Positions 50,744 to 58,931 of a DNA stretch of 64,000 nucleotides are shown here, in pieces (within the stretch, counting starts at the first letter, position 1; each line of letters starts with the position of its first letter). A model generated the notes under the pieces. The model was not told the origin of the DNA and did no database searches. It worked only from the letters and a program-made list of their open reading frames with translations. The DNA is from Comamonadaceae bacterium 2PF (GTDB lineage: Bacteria > Pseudomonadota > Gammaproteobacteria > Burkholderiales > Burkholderiaceae_C). The stretch is from assembly GCA_005502875.1 (NCBI GenBank), contig SCMV01000014.1, positions 1 through 64,000 on the forward strand, given 5' to 3'. Position numbers and translations under genes: made by a program.

Positions 50744-51097
50744 ATGAGCGATTCCGTGTCCCTGCAGCCCATTGCGCAAGATGTCTACGCCGCCCCCCAG
50801 CTCACGCCTGAAGCCATGGTGGCGGCGGCAGAGGCGGGCTTCAAGGCGGTGATCAACAACCGCCCCGACATGGAAGGCGGCCCTGAGCAGCCCACCAGCG
50901 CGGCCATCGAAGCAGCCGCCAAGGCTGCTGGCCTCGAGTACGCTTACCTGCCGGTCAGCGGCGGCTACCAGTCGCCCGAAGAAATCGCGCGCTGCGCCGA
51001 GCTGCTCAAGAGCCTGCCCCGTCCGCTGCTGATGTTTTGCCGCAGCGGGGCGCGCTCGACCAAGCTGTTCATGCAGGCCCAGGCCCTCGACGACTGA
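50744..51097 (+). CDS. TIGR01244-type sulfur transferase / beta-lactamase hydrolase-like phosphatase-fold protein
   Basis: 117 residues. The DSP-PTPase-like fold is indicated by VINNRPDMEGGPEQPTS near 37 and the catalytic loop MFCRSGARSTKLF near 98 (Cys, Gly, Arg of a cysteine-based active site). The small single-domain form is often fused to or paired with a rhodanese or a metallo-beta-lactamase (BLH). It ends 21 bp before the TRAP permease genes. Reaction unproven. Confidence 0.85.
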   Translation: MSDSVSLQPIAQDVYAAPQLTPEAMVAAAEAGFKAVINNRPDMEGGPEQPTSAAIEAAAKAAGLEYAYLPVSGGYQSPEEIARCAELLKSLPRPLLMFCRSGARSTKLFMQAQALDD

Positions 51098-51118
51098 GCC
51101 TTTCGCCTCAGACGAAGC

Positions 51119-51649
51119 ATGCAGACCTACATCCGCTGGATGGATGCCATCTCCCGCCTGGGTGGGTGGCTGGCCGCGGTGGCCTTGTTCGCCGCCTGCC
51201 TGATCAGCGCAGGCAACGCCCTCGTGCGCTACTCCTTCAGCATGGGCTCCAACGCCTGGCTGGAGGCGCAGTGGTACCTCTTCGGCATGGCCGTGTTCCT
51301 GGGCGCCCCCATGCTGCTCAAGCTCAACGAGCACGTGCGCGTGGACGTGATCTACGGCGGCCGCTCACCGCGCACCCAGGCCTGGATCGACCTGCTGGGC
51401 ATGCTCCTGGTGTTGATCCCGCTTTGTGGCATTTTGGGCTGGTTGTCGTGGCCTTACGTGGTGCTGTCATGGGACCAGCAAGAGGTCTCGGCCAGCGCCG
51501 GCGGCCTGTTGCGCTGGCCGATCAAGGCGGCCATCCCGCTGGGCTTTGCTTTCCTGCAAATGCAAGCGTGGGCTGAGGTTTTCCGCCGCATCGCCTTCCT
51601 GCGCGGCGACATCCAGCTCGACACCCATTACGAAAGGCCGCTGCAGTGA
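51119..51649 (+). CDS. TRAP transporter small permease (DctQ family)
   Basis: 176 residues with four predicted helices and the DctQ signature ISAGNALVRYSFSMGSNAWL near 30 (membrane-boundary Arg and Asn) and EAQWYLFGMAVFLGAPMLLK near 50. It forms the inner-membrane complex with the large permease. The stop overlaps the next start (GTGA). The solute-binding gene is not upstream, as is usual, but downstream and convergent. Confidence 0.9.
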   Translation: MQTYIRWMDAISRLGGWLAAVALFAACLISAGNALVRYSFSMGSNAWLEAQWYLFGMAVFLGAPMLLKLNEHVRVDVIYGGRSPRTQAWIDLLGMLLVLIPLCGILGWLSWPYVVLSWDQQEVSASAGGLLRWPIKAAIPLGFAFLQMQAWAEVFRRIAFLRGDIQLDTHYERPLQ

Positions 51650-53193
51650 TCGAGATGTCTCACCTCGCGCCGGTCATGTTCGGCTCCCTGGTGGTGGCGA
51701 TGCTGGTGGGCTTCCCGGTGGCGTTCACGCTGGGTGGGCTGGGCCTGGCTTTTGGCTACTACGCCATGTCGCAGGGTTTCGTGAACCCGGAGTTCATGGG
51801 CAACCTGCCACTGCGGCTGTACGGCATCGTCTCCAATGAGCTGCTGCTGTCGATCCCGTTCTTCACCTTCATGGGCGCCATCCTGGAGCGCTGCGGTCTG
51901 GCCGAAGACCTGCTCGAGGGCACAGGGCAGCTGTTCGGCAGCCGGCCGGGCGGCCTGGGTTTTGCCGTCATCATCGTGGGCGCCATCCTGGGTGCCATCA
52001 CGGGCACCGTGGCCGCCAGCGTGATCGCCATGGGCGTGATCTCGCTGCCCATCATGGTCCGCTATGGCTACGACATGCGTTACGCCACGGGCGTGATCGC
52101 CGCCTCGGGCACCATCACGCAATTGATCCCGCCTTCACTGGTGCTGGTGGTGCTGGCCGACCAGCTGGGCCGCTCGGTGGGCGACATGTACCTGGGCGCC
52201 ATCGGCCCCTCTTTGCTGCAGACGGCCATCTTCCTGCTCTACACGGCGGCCATCGTCATGTTCAAGCCGCAGTGGGTGCCGCCCTTGCCGCCCGAGGCCC
52301 GCTCAGAGCGGGGCGCCGCGCTGGTCAAGCGGGTGCTGTGGGGCATGCTGCCTTCGGTCGTGCTGATCTTCCTGGTGCTGGGCACCTTGTTCATGGGCCT
52401 GGCCACGCCGACCGAGGCTGGCGCACTGGGCGCTTTCGGCGGCATGGTGCTGGCTGCGCTGCACAAGCGCCTGTCGCTGAGCCTGATCTGGCAGGCCATG
52501 GACACCACCATGCGCGTGACCTCCATGGTGATCTTCATCCTGCTGGGCTCGACGGTGTTCTCTCTGGTGTTCCAGGGTGTCGATGGTCACATCTGGATCG
52601 AGGAGATGCTCAGCAACCTGCCGGGTGGCCCGGTGGGCTTCCTCATCGCGGTCAACATCTTCATCTTCTTCCTGGCGTTTTTCCTCGACTTCTTCGAGAT
52701 CGCCTTCATCGTGGTGCCGCTGCTGGCGCCTGTGGCCGAGAAGCTGGGCATCGACCTGATCTGGTTTGGTGTGCTGCTGTGCGTGAACATGCAGACCAGC
52801 TTCATGCACCCGCCTTTTGGCTTCGCGCTGTTCTACTTGCGCGGGGTGGCGGACCAGATCCACAAGAGCGGCGCCATCAGCAAGCCCATTCTCTCGCGCG
52901 ACATTTACCTGGGCGCGATCCCCTGGGTGGCGATGCAACTGGTGCTGGTGGCGGTGGTGATTTTCTGGCCCGAGTCGGTGACAGCGTTCTTGGACAAGGA
53001 AGAGGCGGTCAACACCGATGACGTGCACATCGAGATGCAGATCGAGGACCTGGGCAGCGACCCGGTCAGCCCGCCTGCGGCAGATGAGCCAACGGGCGCG
53101 GTGTCCGATGTGGTTGGTGGCGAGCCCGATGTGCCGGTCCCGCCCGCCCAGGTCGAAGCCGACCCCACTCAGGCGATCAAGGACGCGCTCTGA
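51646..53193 (+). CDS. TRAP transporter large permease (DctM family)
   Basis: 515 residues, twelve predicted helices in the first about 430. DctM hallmarks: AMLVGFPVAFTLGGLGLAFG near 18, FTFMGAILERCGLAEDLLEG near 74, GVIAASGTITQLIPPSLVLV near 146 and LLCVNMQTSFMHPPFGFALF near 378. About 65 extra acidic, Pro-rich C-terminal residues (SPPAADEPTGAVSDVVGGEP) extend beyond the usual end. Start GTG 51646 overlaps dctQ; ATG 51655 is the alternative. It uses the Na+ or H+ gradient to import organic acids or similar solutes. Confidence 0.92.
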   Translation: MIEMSHLAPVMFGSLVVAMLVGFPVAFTLGGLGLAFGYYAMSQGFVNPEFMGNLPLRLYGIVSNELLLSIPFFTFMGAILERCGLAEDLLEGTGQLFGSRPGGLGFAVIIVGAILGAITGTVAASVIAMGVISLPIMVRYGYDMRYATGVIAASGTITQLIPPSLVLVVLADQLGRSVGDMYLGAIGPSLLQTAIFLLYTAAIVMFKPQWVPPLPPEARSERGAALVKRVLWGMLPSVVLIFLVLGTLFMGLATPTEAGALGAFGGMVLAALHKRLSLSLIWQAMDTTMRVTSMVIFILLGSTVFSLVFQGVDGHIWIEEMLSNLPGGPVGFLIAVNIFIFFLAFFLDFFEIAFIVVPLLAPVAEKLGIDLIWFGVLLCVNMQTSFMHPPFGFALFYLRGVADQIHKSGAISKPILSRDIYLGAIPWVAMQLVLVAVVIFWPESVTAFLDKEEAVNTDDVHIEMQIEDLGSDPVSPPAADEPTGAVSDVVGGEPDVPVPPAQVEADPTQAIKDAL

Positions 53194-53217
53194 GCGGAGC
53201 CGTGCGGGGGCTGGGGC

Positions 53218-53463
53218 TCAACCGGCTTCCATGCGCTGAACCCGCCTCGCAGGCCATGGCGCATCGCGGGTGGTGACGGGCGCGGCTTTGCACTGAGCCC
53301 ACCAGCCGACCAGGCCAAATGCGATGCCCGGCAAGGGATGCAACCAGGCCAGGATCAGGCCTGTGCTCCAGCAAAGGATGCTGAACGAGCGCCAGGTTCG
53401 CTCCAGGGGGGCCTGGCTCCAGTCGGGGGGCGAGGGCGAGTCAGTGGGCGTCGATGGTGGCAT
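53218..53463 (-). CDS. small membrane protein, uncertain
   Basis: 81 residues from the ATG at 53463. A Pro/Ser-rich start leads to one long hydrophobic segment (FSILCWSTGLILAWLHPLPG and IAFGLVGWWAQ). It has a basic tail. It lies in the gap between the convergent TRAP permease and binding-protein genes. Frames of this size arise easily in GC-rich DNA, but a helix-plus-basic-tail pattern makes it worth listing. Confidence 0.4.
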   Translation of the reverse strand: MPPSTPTDSPSPPDWSQAPLERTWRSFSILCWSTGLILAWLHPLPGIAFGLVGWWAQCKAAPVTTRDAPWPARRVQRMEAG

Positions 53464-53611
53464 GGTGCATGGCGCCCGGGGCCGAATCCCGCTGGCGCCT
53501 GAGTTGCTTCGGAAGAAGCCATGCACATCTTGAGCCTGTTGACCGTGTTTTGCGCGCAGCAACACCGAGCAGGTGAGCATTCCGCGTGGAAATGCGATGA
53601 AACATGAAAAA

Positions 53612-53635
53612 AGCGCGGCCCTGGGGCCGCGCTTG
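53612..53635 (-). terminator. rho-independent terminator for the TRAP binding-protein gene
   Basis: AAGCGCGGCC (53612-53621) pairs perfectly with GGCCGCGCTT (53626-53635) around a 4-nt loop. On the minus strand the hairpin is followed by a T-run (TTTTTT). It is 21 bp beyond the leftward binding-protein stop. Confidence 0.8.
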
Positions 53636-53655
53636 ACGCTCGTTTGGCGCAGGGC

Positions 53656-54738
53656 TCAGAGCTTGACGGACTGCATGTAGCGGTCGAACGTGGCCTCGGT
53701 GAAGCGGAACCAGAGGTTCTGGTCGGCACGGAACTTGGCGTAGTCGGCGTAAACCTTGCGCCAGGCCGGGTTCTTCTCGTTGAGCTCGCTGTAGATGTCC
53801 ATGGCGTGCTTGAAAGCCGCGTCCATCACCGGCTTGGGGAACTGCACGAGCTCGGTCTTGGCGGCCACCAGTTGCTTGAGCGCCAGCGGGTTGCGGGCGT
53901 CGTAGCGGGCCTGCATCTCGGTGTGGGCATGTGCGGCGGCGGCTTCGACCATCGCCTTGTACTCGGGGTTGAGCGAGTCCCAGGCCTTCTGGTTGATGAA
54001 GAAGTCGAGCTGCGGGCCGCCTTCCCACCAGCCGGGGAAGTGGTAGTAAGGCGCGACCTTGTAGAAGCCCAGCTTCTGGTCGTCGTACGGGCCCACCCAT
54101 TCGGCGGCGTCCAGCACGCCTTTTTCAAGCGCCTGGTAGATCTCGCCGCCGGGCAGGGCTTGCGGCACCACGCCCATGCGTTCCATCACCTTGCCAGCGA
54201 AGCCTGCGGTGCGCATCTTCAGGCCCTTGAGGTCGGCCAGCGACTTGATGGGCTTGCGGTACCAGCCGCCCATCTGCGCGCCGGTGTTGCCACCAGGGAA
54301 GTTGACGATGTTGTACTTGGCGTAGAACTCGCGCATCAGCTTGAGGCCGTTGCCTTCGTACATCCAGGCCGACATCTGACGCGAGTTCAGGCCGAACGGG
54401 ATGGTGCAGCCCAAAGCGAAGGTCTCGTCCTTGCCGACGAAGTAGTAGGGCGCGGTGTGGGCCATCTCGACCGTGCCGCTTTGCACGCCGTCGACCACGC
54501 CGAACGGGGGCATGAGCTCGCCACCTGCGTGCACCGAGATCTGGAACTTGCCGCCCGACATCTCGTGGATCTTCTTGGTGAAGACGTCGGCGGCGCCGAA
54601 GATGGTGTCCAGCGACTTGGGGAAGCTGGAGGCCAGGCGCCAGCGCAGCTGCGTCTGGGCGTGGACGATGGCGGGTGCGGCACCGGCGGCCAGCACGCCG
54701 GCCAGGCCCGCGTGGTTGATGAAGGCACGACGCTCCAT
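53656..54738 (-). CDS. TRAP transporter solute-binding protein (DctP family)
   Basis: 360 residues. A signal peptide with a Tat-like start (MERRAFINHAGLAGVLAAGA) ends at IVHAQ. The DctP fold follows: LRWRLASSFPKSLDTIFGAA near 31, IPFGLNSRQMSAWMYEGNGL near 112, GGWYRKPIKSLADLKGLKMR near 156 (the conserved Arg in GLKMRTAG binds substrate carboxylate), and AAEWVGPYDDQKLGFYKVAP near 205. GAGGAGACCGCC precedes the ATG. It probably serves the DctQM permease 0.5 kb away on the opposite strand. DctP relatives with the PYYFVGKDETFALG motif often bind 2-oxo acids or similar mono-acids. Confidence 0.92.
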   Translation of the reverse strand: MERRAFINHAGLAGVLAAGAAPAIVHAQTQLRWRLASSFPKSLDTIFGAADVFTKKIHEMSGGKFQISVHAGGELMPPFGVVDGVQSGTVEMAHTAPYYFVGKDETFALGCTIPFGLNSRQMSAWMYEGNGLKLMREFYAKYNIVNFPGGNTGAQMGGWYRKPIKSLADLKGLKMRTAGFAGKVMERMGVVPQALPGGEIYQALEKGVLDAAEWVGPYDDQKLGFYKVAPYYHFPGWWEGGPQLDFFINQKAWDSLNPEYKAMVEAAAAHAHTEMQARYDARNPLALKQLVAAKTELVQFPKPVMDAAFKHAMDIYSELNEKNPAWRKVYADYAKFRADQNLWFRFTEATFDRYMQSVKL

Positions 54739-54771
54739 GGCGGTCTCCTCGTTGTGGGGTTGTGTGTCCAA

Positions 54772-54798
54772 ATTCTAGGAGCGCCGTTTGTCCGGCAA
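54772..54798 (-). promoter_or_regulatory. putative sigma-70 promoter of the TRAP binding-protein gene
   Basis: Minus strand TTGCCG (54798-54793) and TAGAAT (54777-54772) with a 15-bp spacer, shorter than ideal. It would start transcription near 54765, 27 nt before the ATG at 54738. Confidence 0.35.
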
Positions 54799-54891
54799 GG
54801 CCATGGCGGGAGAGGGCTTACCCGTGGGTGTCGCGCTCGCGCCTCTGCCTGCGGACGTCAGGCCGCCAAGCGCCGAAGCCCTGGCTTGGCC

Positions 54892-56298
54892 TCAGCCGCC
54901 ATGACCGGCGATCTTCATGCGCTCGATGAGCACCGAGCCGACGGTCTTGCTGCCATAGGTGTAGGCGTCGGCACCGATGCCCACGATCTGCTGGAACATC
55001 TCACCGAGGTGGCCCGCAATGGTGATCTCGTGCACCGGGTGCTGGATGACGCCTTTTTCGACCCAGTAGCCGGCGGCGCCGCGCGAGTAGTCACCCGTCA
55101 CGTAATTCACGCCCTGGCCCATGAGCTCGGTCACGAACAGGCCGGTGCCCAGCTTCTTGAGCATGGCCTTGAGGTTGTCCTTCGGGTCGGTGAGCTTGCT
55201 GCTCATGACCAGGTTTTGCGAGCCGCCGGCGTGGCCGGTGGTCTTCATGCCCAGCTTGCGCGCCGAGTAGCTGGACAGGAAGTAGCCCTGCACCACGCCG
55301 TTCTTGACGACCTGGCGCTTGCGGGTGAGCACGCCTTCGTCGTCGAAGGGCGCGCTGCCCTTGCCTTTGAGGATGTGCGGGTCTTCGGTGACCTGGATGT
55401 GCTTGGGGAAAATGGGCTTGCCCAGGCTGTCGAGCAAGAAGGTGGCGCGGCGGTACAGCGCGCCGCCGCTGGTGGCTTGAACGTAGGCGCCCAGCAGGCC
55501 GGCGGCCAGGGTGTTCTCGAACAGCACGGGCACTTCGCAGGTGGCGATCTTGCGGGATTTGAGGCGCGAGAGCGCGCGCTCGGCTGCGTAGCGACCGACG
55601 GCTTCGGGCTTGGCCATGTCCCGGGCGTCGCGCTCGGACGTGTACCAGAAGTCGCGCTGCATGTCGTTGCCCCGGCCCGCGATGGGCGAGACCGACAGCG
55701 AATGGCGCGAGGAAGCGTAGCCGCCCCGGAAGCCGCGCGAGTTGCCGGCCCAGAAGTGCGACTGCTGCGCCGAGACGCCGGCGCCTTCGGAGTTGGTGAT
55801 GCGCGGGTCGACCACGAGCGCTGCCTCTTCGCAGCGGCGTGCGAGTTCTGCAGCGCCTTCGGCGTCAATGGCCCAGGGGTGAAAGAGGTCGAGGTCGCGG
55901 CGGGCGGCCTTGCCCGTGGCGATGTCGGCTTCATCCGGCAGGCCGGCGGCCGGGTCCTCGGCGGTGTGGCGCGCAATGTCGTAGGCCGCCTGCACCGTGC
56001 GCTCAAGCGCCTCGGGCGAGAAGTCGGACGTGGTGGCGTTGCCCCGGCGCTGGCCCAGGTAGACGGTGATGCCCACCGTCTTGTCGCGGTTGCGCTCGAC
56101 GTTCTCCAGCTTGCCCTTGCGCACCGAGACCGACAGGCCGGCGCCCTCGGAGACCTCTGCGGCGGCGTCGGAGGCGCCTTTTTTGCGCGCCAGGCTCAAC
56201 GCGTCTTCGATCAGTTGCTGGAATTGCTCGCGGCTGTAGGCGAATCCGGTCGAGGGGGCGGTCGAGGATGCAAGCGAGGCAGCTTTGTTCTTGGGCAT
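54892..56298 (-). CDS. pmbA: metalloprotease PmbA/TldE
   Basis: 468 residues, somewhat longer than the usual about 450. TldE-type motifs: DAAAEVSEGAGLSVSVRKGK near 42, NSEGAGVSAQQSHFWAGNSR near 168, IATCEVPVLFENTLAAGLLG near 254, and the C-terminal GVNYVTGDYSRGAAGYWVEK near 398. PmbA is the non-catalytic partner of TldD, which carries the metal site; the pair matures peptides such as microcin and degrades CcdA. It diverges from darP/yjgA across 64 bp, the standard arrangement in proteobacteria. Confidence 0.93.
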   Translation of the reverse strand: MPKNKAASLASSTAPSTGFAYSREQFQQLIEDALSLARKKGASDAAAEVSEGAGLSVSVRKGKLENVERNRDKTVGITVYLGQRRGNATTSDFSPEALERTVQAAYDIARHTAEDPAAGLPDEADIATGKAARRDLDLFHPWAIDAEGAAELARRCEEAALVVDPRITNSEGAGVSAQQSHFWAGNSRGFRGGYASSRHSLSVSPIAGRGNDMQRDFWYTSERDARDMAKPEAVGRYAAERALSRLKSRKIATCEVPVLFENTLAAGLLGAYVQATSGGALYRRATFLLDSLGKPIFPKHIQVTEDPHILKGKGSAPFDDEGVLTRKRQVVKNGVVQGYFLSSYSARKLGMKTTGHAGGSQNLVMSSKLTDPKDNLKAMLKKLGTGLFVTELMGQGVNYVTGDYSRGAAGYWVEKGVIQHPVHEITIAGHLGEMFQQIVGIGADAYTYGSKTVGSVLIERMKIAGHGG

Positions 56299-56362
56299 GG
56301 AGGGCTTTGTGCTGATGAACGGCGGCCCGCAGGAGGCGGGCCACCCGTATCATAGCGAGGAC

Positions 56363-56941
56363 ATGAATCCGAACCACTTTGATCAAGACGATGCTGACGA
56401 CGATGGCTTCTCCGGCCGTCCCAGCAAGAGCGCGCTCAAGCGCGAAAGCCACGAACTCCAGGAGCTGGGCAAGCAGTTGCTGGAAATGCCCGATTCCCGC
56501 CTGGAGGGCATCGAGATGCCCGAGCGCCTGCGTGACGCGCTGGAGGCCTACAAGCGCACCCGCTCCTTCGAGGGCAAGCGCCGGCAGATCCAGTTCATCG
56601 GCAAGGTGATGCGCGGGGTCGATGCCGAGCCCCTGCGCGAAGCCGTGGCGCAGTTCCAGCTGGGCCATGCCCGCAATGCGCTGGCCCTGCACCAGGCCGA
56701 GCGCTGGCGTGCCGAGCTGCTGTCCGACGAAAAGAACGCACTCACCAACTGGGCTGCGGAATTTCCGGAATCCGACCTGCAACAGCTGCGCAACCTCGTT
56801 CGCAGCGCCCGCAAGGACGCCGCTGAGGTGCCTGAAAAGCGCAGCGGTCGGGCCTTCCGCGAGCTGTTCCAGTTCATCAAGCACGCCATGGAGGCGCAGG
56901 AAGAGGCCGACAAGGACGCTTCGTCAGGATCGCCCGCATGA
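56363..56941 (+). CDS. darP: ribosome biogenesis factor YjgA/DarP (DUF615)
   Basis: 192 residues. An acidic N-terminus (NHFDQDDADDDGFSGRPSKS) is followed by helical DUF615: KRESHELQELGKQLLEMPDS near 25, KRTRSFEGKRRQIQFIGKVM near 60, and RNLVRSARKDAAEVPEKRSG near 145, with AFRELFQFIKHAMEAQ at the end. YjgA/DarP associates with late 50S ribosomal assembly intermediates. It is paired divergently with pmbA and overlaps mog by 4 bp (ATGA). Confidence 0.93.
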   Translation: MNPNHFDQDDADDDGFSGRPSKSALKRESHELQELGKQLLEMPDSRLEGIEMPERLRDALEAYKRTRSFEGKRRQIQFIGKVMRGVDAEPLREAVAQFQLGHARNALALHQAERWRAELLSDEKNALTNWAAEFPESDLQQLRNLVRSARKDAAEVPEKRSGRAFRELFQFIKHAMEAQEEADKDASSGSPA

Positions 56942-57546
56942 GTGACGCCGCAGCTGCCTTGCGCACCGTGCGCATCGGCGTGGTCTCGGTCAGCGACCGC
57001 GCCAGCACCGGCGTCTACGAAGACAAAGGCCTGCCGGGCCTCAAAGACTGGTTGGGCCGCGCGGTGCGCAACCCGATCGAGTGGGTGCCCAGGCTCATCC
57101 CCGATGAGCGCGAGGTGATCGCCGCAGCACTGCGCGAATTGGTCGATGTGCAGCGTTGCGACCTGGTGTTGACCACCGGTGGCACCGGCCCCGCGCCACG
57201 CGATGTGACGCCCGAGGCCACCCTCGACGTGGCCGACAAGGAATTGCCGGGCTTTGGTGAGCAGATGCGCCAGATCAGCCTGCGCTTCGTGCCCACGGCC
57301 ATCCTGTCGCGCCAGACGGCGGTGGTGCGCGGCCAGGCGCTCGTGATGAACCTGCCGGGCCAGCCCAAGTCGATTGCCGAAACGCTGGAAGGCCTTCGCG
57401 ACGCCGAGGGCAAGTCGGTGGTGCCGGGCATCTTCGCTGCGGTGCCGTATTGCGTCGACCTGATCGGCGGCCCATGGATCGAGACCGATCCGACCGTGTG
57501 CATGGCTTTTCGCCCGAAGACGGCGGTGCGCCGGGATGGCGCCTGA
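56938..57546 (+). CDS. mog: molybdopterin adenylyltransferase
   Basis: 202 residues. MoCF-domain motifs: RIGVVSVSDRASTGVYEDKG near 11, VLTTGGTGPAPRDVTPEATL near 79 (the GGTG loop), and VRGQALVMNLPGQPKSIAET near 130. Mog adenylylates molybdopterin before Mo insertion. It is the cofactor route needed by both XdhB and NasA in this window. Starts on the darP stop (ATGA). Confidence 0.93.
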   Translation: MSDAAAALRTVRIGVVSVSDRASTGVYEDKGLPGLKDWLGRAVRNPIEWVPRLIPDEREVIAAALRELVDVQRCDLVLTTGGTGPAPRDVTPEATLDVADKELPGFGEQMRQISLRFVPTAILSRQTAVVRGQALVMNLPGQPKSIAETLEGLRDAEGKSVVPGIFAAVPYCVDLIGGPWIETDPTVCMAFRPKTAVRRDGA

Positions 57547-57645
57547 AGGTCCTGCCCCTGCGTCGGGCTGCTGCCACGGGGGCGCACTGCCAGTGTTCGC
57601 TCGGCCTGTGGTGGTTTGAGTCATTCGCTGGGCTGATGGGTTCGG

Positions 57646-57689
57646 ATTCAAATAATTCATTTGATTCATTGGCTGGCGCTTCCTAAACT
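57646..57689 (+). promoter_or_regulatory. promoter with triple ATTCA repeat upstream of the phosphotransferase gene
   Basis: TTGATT (57661-57666), 17 bp, TAAACT (57684-57689) form a good sigma-70 promoter with a start near 57696. ATTCA occurs at 57646, 57655 and 57664, spaced exactly 9 bp, with the last copy overlapping the -35 box. This is a likely operator for a regulator of the fatty-acid type genes downstream. Confidence 0.55.
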
Positions 57690-57770
57690 GGTGCGGTTTC
57701 ATGCTGTGCGACAGTCCGAGGTGCTCGGCGTCGCGGCATCCCCGACCACGACAAGAGGAGACCGCCGCCC

Positions 57771-58856
57771 ATGAGCGACGCCAAGAACGAGCAACTGATC
57801 GACCAGGCGGGCCAGGTCCGTGCCGGTGAAGAAGTGGACGTGGCCCAGGTCACGGCCTACCTCCAGGCACAAGGCCTGAAGCTGGAGGGCACGCCCGAAC
57901 TCAAGCAGTTCCCTGGCGGGGCCTCGAACCTCACCTACCAGCTCAGCTACGCCAACGTCGACCTGATCCTGCGTCGCCCGCCCTTCGGTCACATCGCCAA
58001 GTCGGCCCACGACGTGGTGCGCGAGGCCGAGGTCATGCGCAAGCTCAAGCCGGTCTACCCCAAGGTGCCGGTGATCCACGCCATCTGCGAGGACACCAGC
58101 GTCATCGGCGCACCGTTCTATGTGATGGAGCGCCTGGTGGGCAACATCCCGCGCCAGAACCTCTCGCCTGAGCTGGGGCTGGACGAGGCCAAGACCCGCC
58201 AGCTGTGCCTGAACGTGCTCGACACCCTGGTCGACCTGCACAAGCTCGACCCCAAGGCCGCCGGCCTGGACACCCTCGGCAAGGGCGAAGGCTACGTGGC
58301 CCGCCAGGTCGAAGGCTGGACCAAGCGCTACCGCGCCGCCCGCACCGACGACGTCGGCGACTTCGAGCAGGTCATGGCCTGGCTGGCCGAGAAGATGCCC
58401 AAGCAGGAAGTGGCCATCCGCCTCATCCACAACGATTTCCGCTTCGACAACGTCGTGCTCGACGTGAACGACCCGCTCAAGGTCATCGGCGTGCTGGACT
58501 GGGAAATGGCCACGCTGGGCGACCCGCTGATGGACCTGGGCAGCTCGCTGGCCTACTGGGTGCAGGCCGATGACGACATGTTCATGAAGGGCTCGCGCCG
58601 CCAGCCGACCAATGCCAAGGGCATGCTAACGCGCGAAGAGGTGATCCGCTACTACGCCGAAAAAACCGGCTTCAGCGTCGACAACTTCGACTTCTACACG
58701 GTGTACGGCCTGTTCCGCCTGGCCGGCATCGCGCAGCAGATCTACAAGCGCTTCAAGGAGGGCAACGCGCGCAACCCGGCGTTCGCCACCTTCGGGCCCT
58801 TCGTGAGCTACCTGGAGCAGCGCTGCCTGGGCATCATCGCCCAGTCCAAGCTCTGA
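57771..58856 (+). CDS. APH-family phosphotransferase (ACAD10/LvaA-like kinase domain)
   Basis: 361 residues with the aminoglycoside-phosphotransferase kinase fold: GGASNLTYQLSYANVDLILR near 50, Brenner-type catalytic loop IRLIHNDFRFDNVVLDV near 223 (HNDFRFDN), and GVLDWEMATLGDPLMDLGSS near 243 (metal Asp). This matches the kinase domain fused to acyl-CoA dehydrogenase in ACAD10/11 and the stand-alone LvaA-type kinases that phosphorylate 4-hydroxyacyl-CoA. AAGAGGAGACC precedes the ATG. Upstream lies a promoter with three ATTCA repeats. It is followed by an SDR gene. A hydroxyacyl-CoA or other hydroxyl substrate is inferred. Confidence 0.85.
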   Translation: MSDAKNEQLIDQAGQVRAGEEVDVAQVTAYLQAQGLKLEGTPELKQFPGGASNLTYQLSYANVDLILRRPPFGHIAKSAHDVVREAEVMRKLKPVYPKVPVIHAICEDTSVIGAPFYVMERLVGNIPRQNLSPELGLDEAKTRQLCLNVLDTLVDLHKLDPKAAGLDTLGKGEGYVARQVEGWTKRYRAARTDDVGDFEQVMAWLAEKMPKQEVAIRLIHNDFRFDNVVLDVNDPLKVIGVLDWEMATLGDPLMDLGSSLAYWVQADDDMFMKGSRRQPTNAKGMLTREEVIRYYAEKTGFSVDNFDFYTVYGLFRLAGIAQQIYKRFKEGNARNPAFATFGPFVSYLEQRCLGIIAQSKL

Positions 58857-58931
58857 CGCACCTCGGTGATCGGGCTCGCTCCGCCAGCGAGCCATCGCCT
58901 GCTTCTCGTCCCCTGACACGAACCTCACACC

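Noticed and set aside
53644-56355. A 903-residue open frame on the plus strand opposite the TRAP binding protein and pmbA
   Set aside because: It spans two unrelated real genes and their intergenic gap, and its composition (Ala, Gly, Arg, Val, His) is that of antisense GC-rich DNA.
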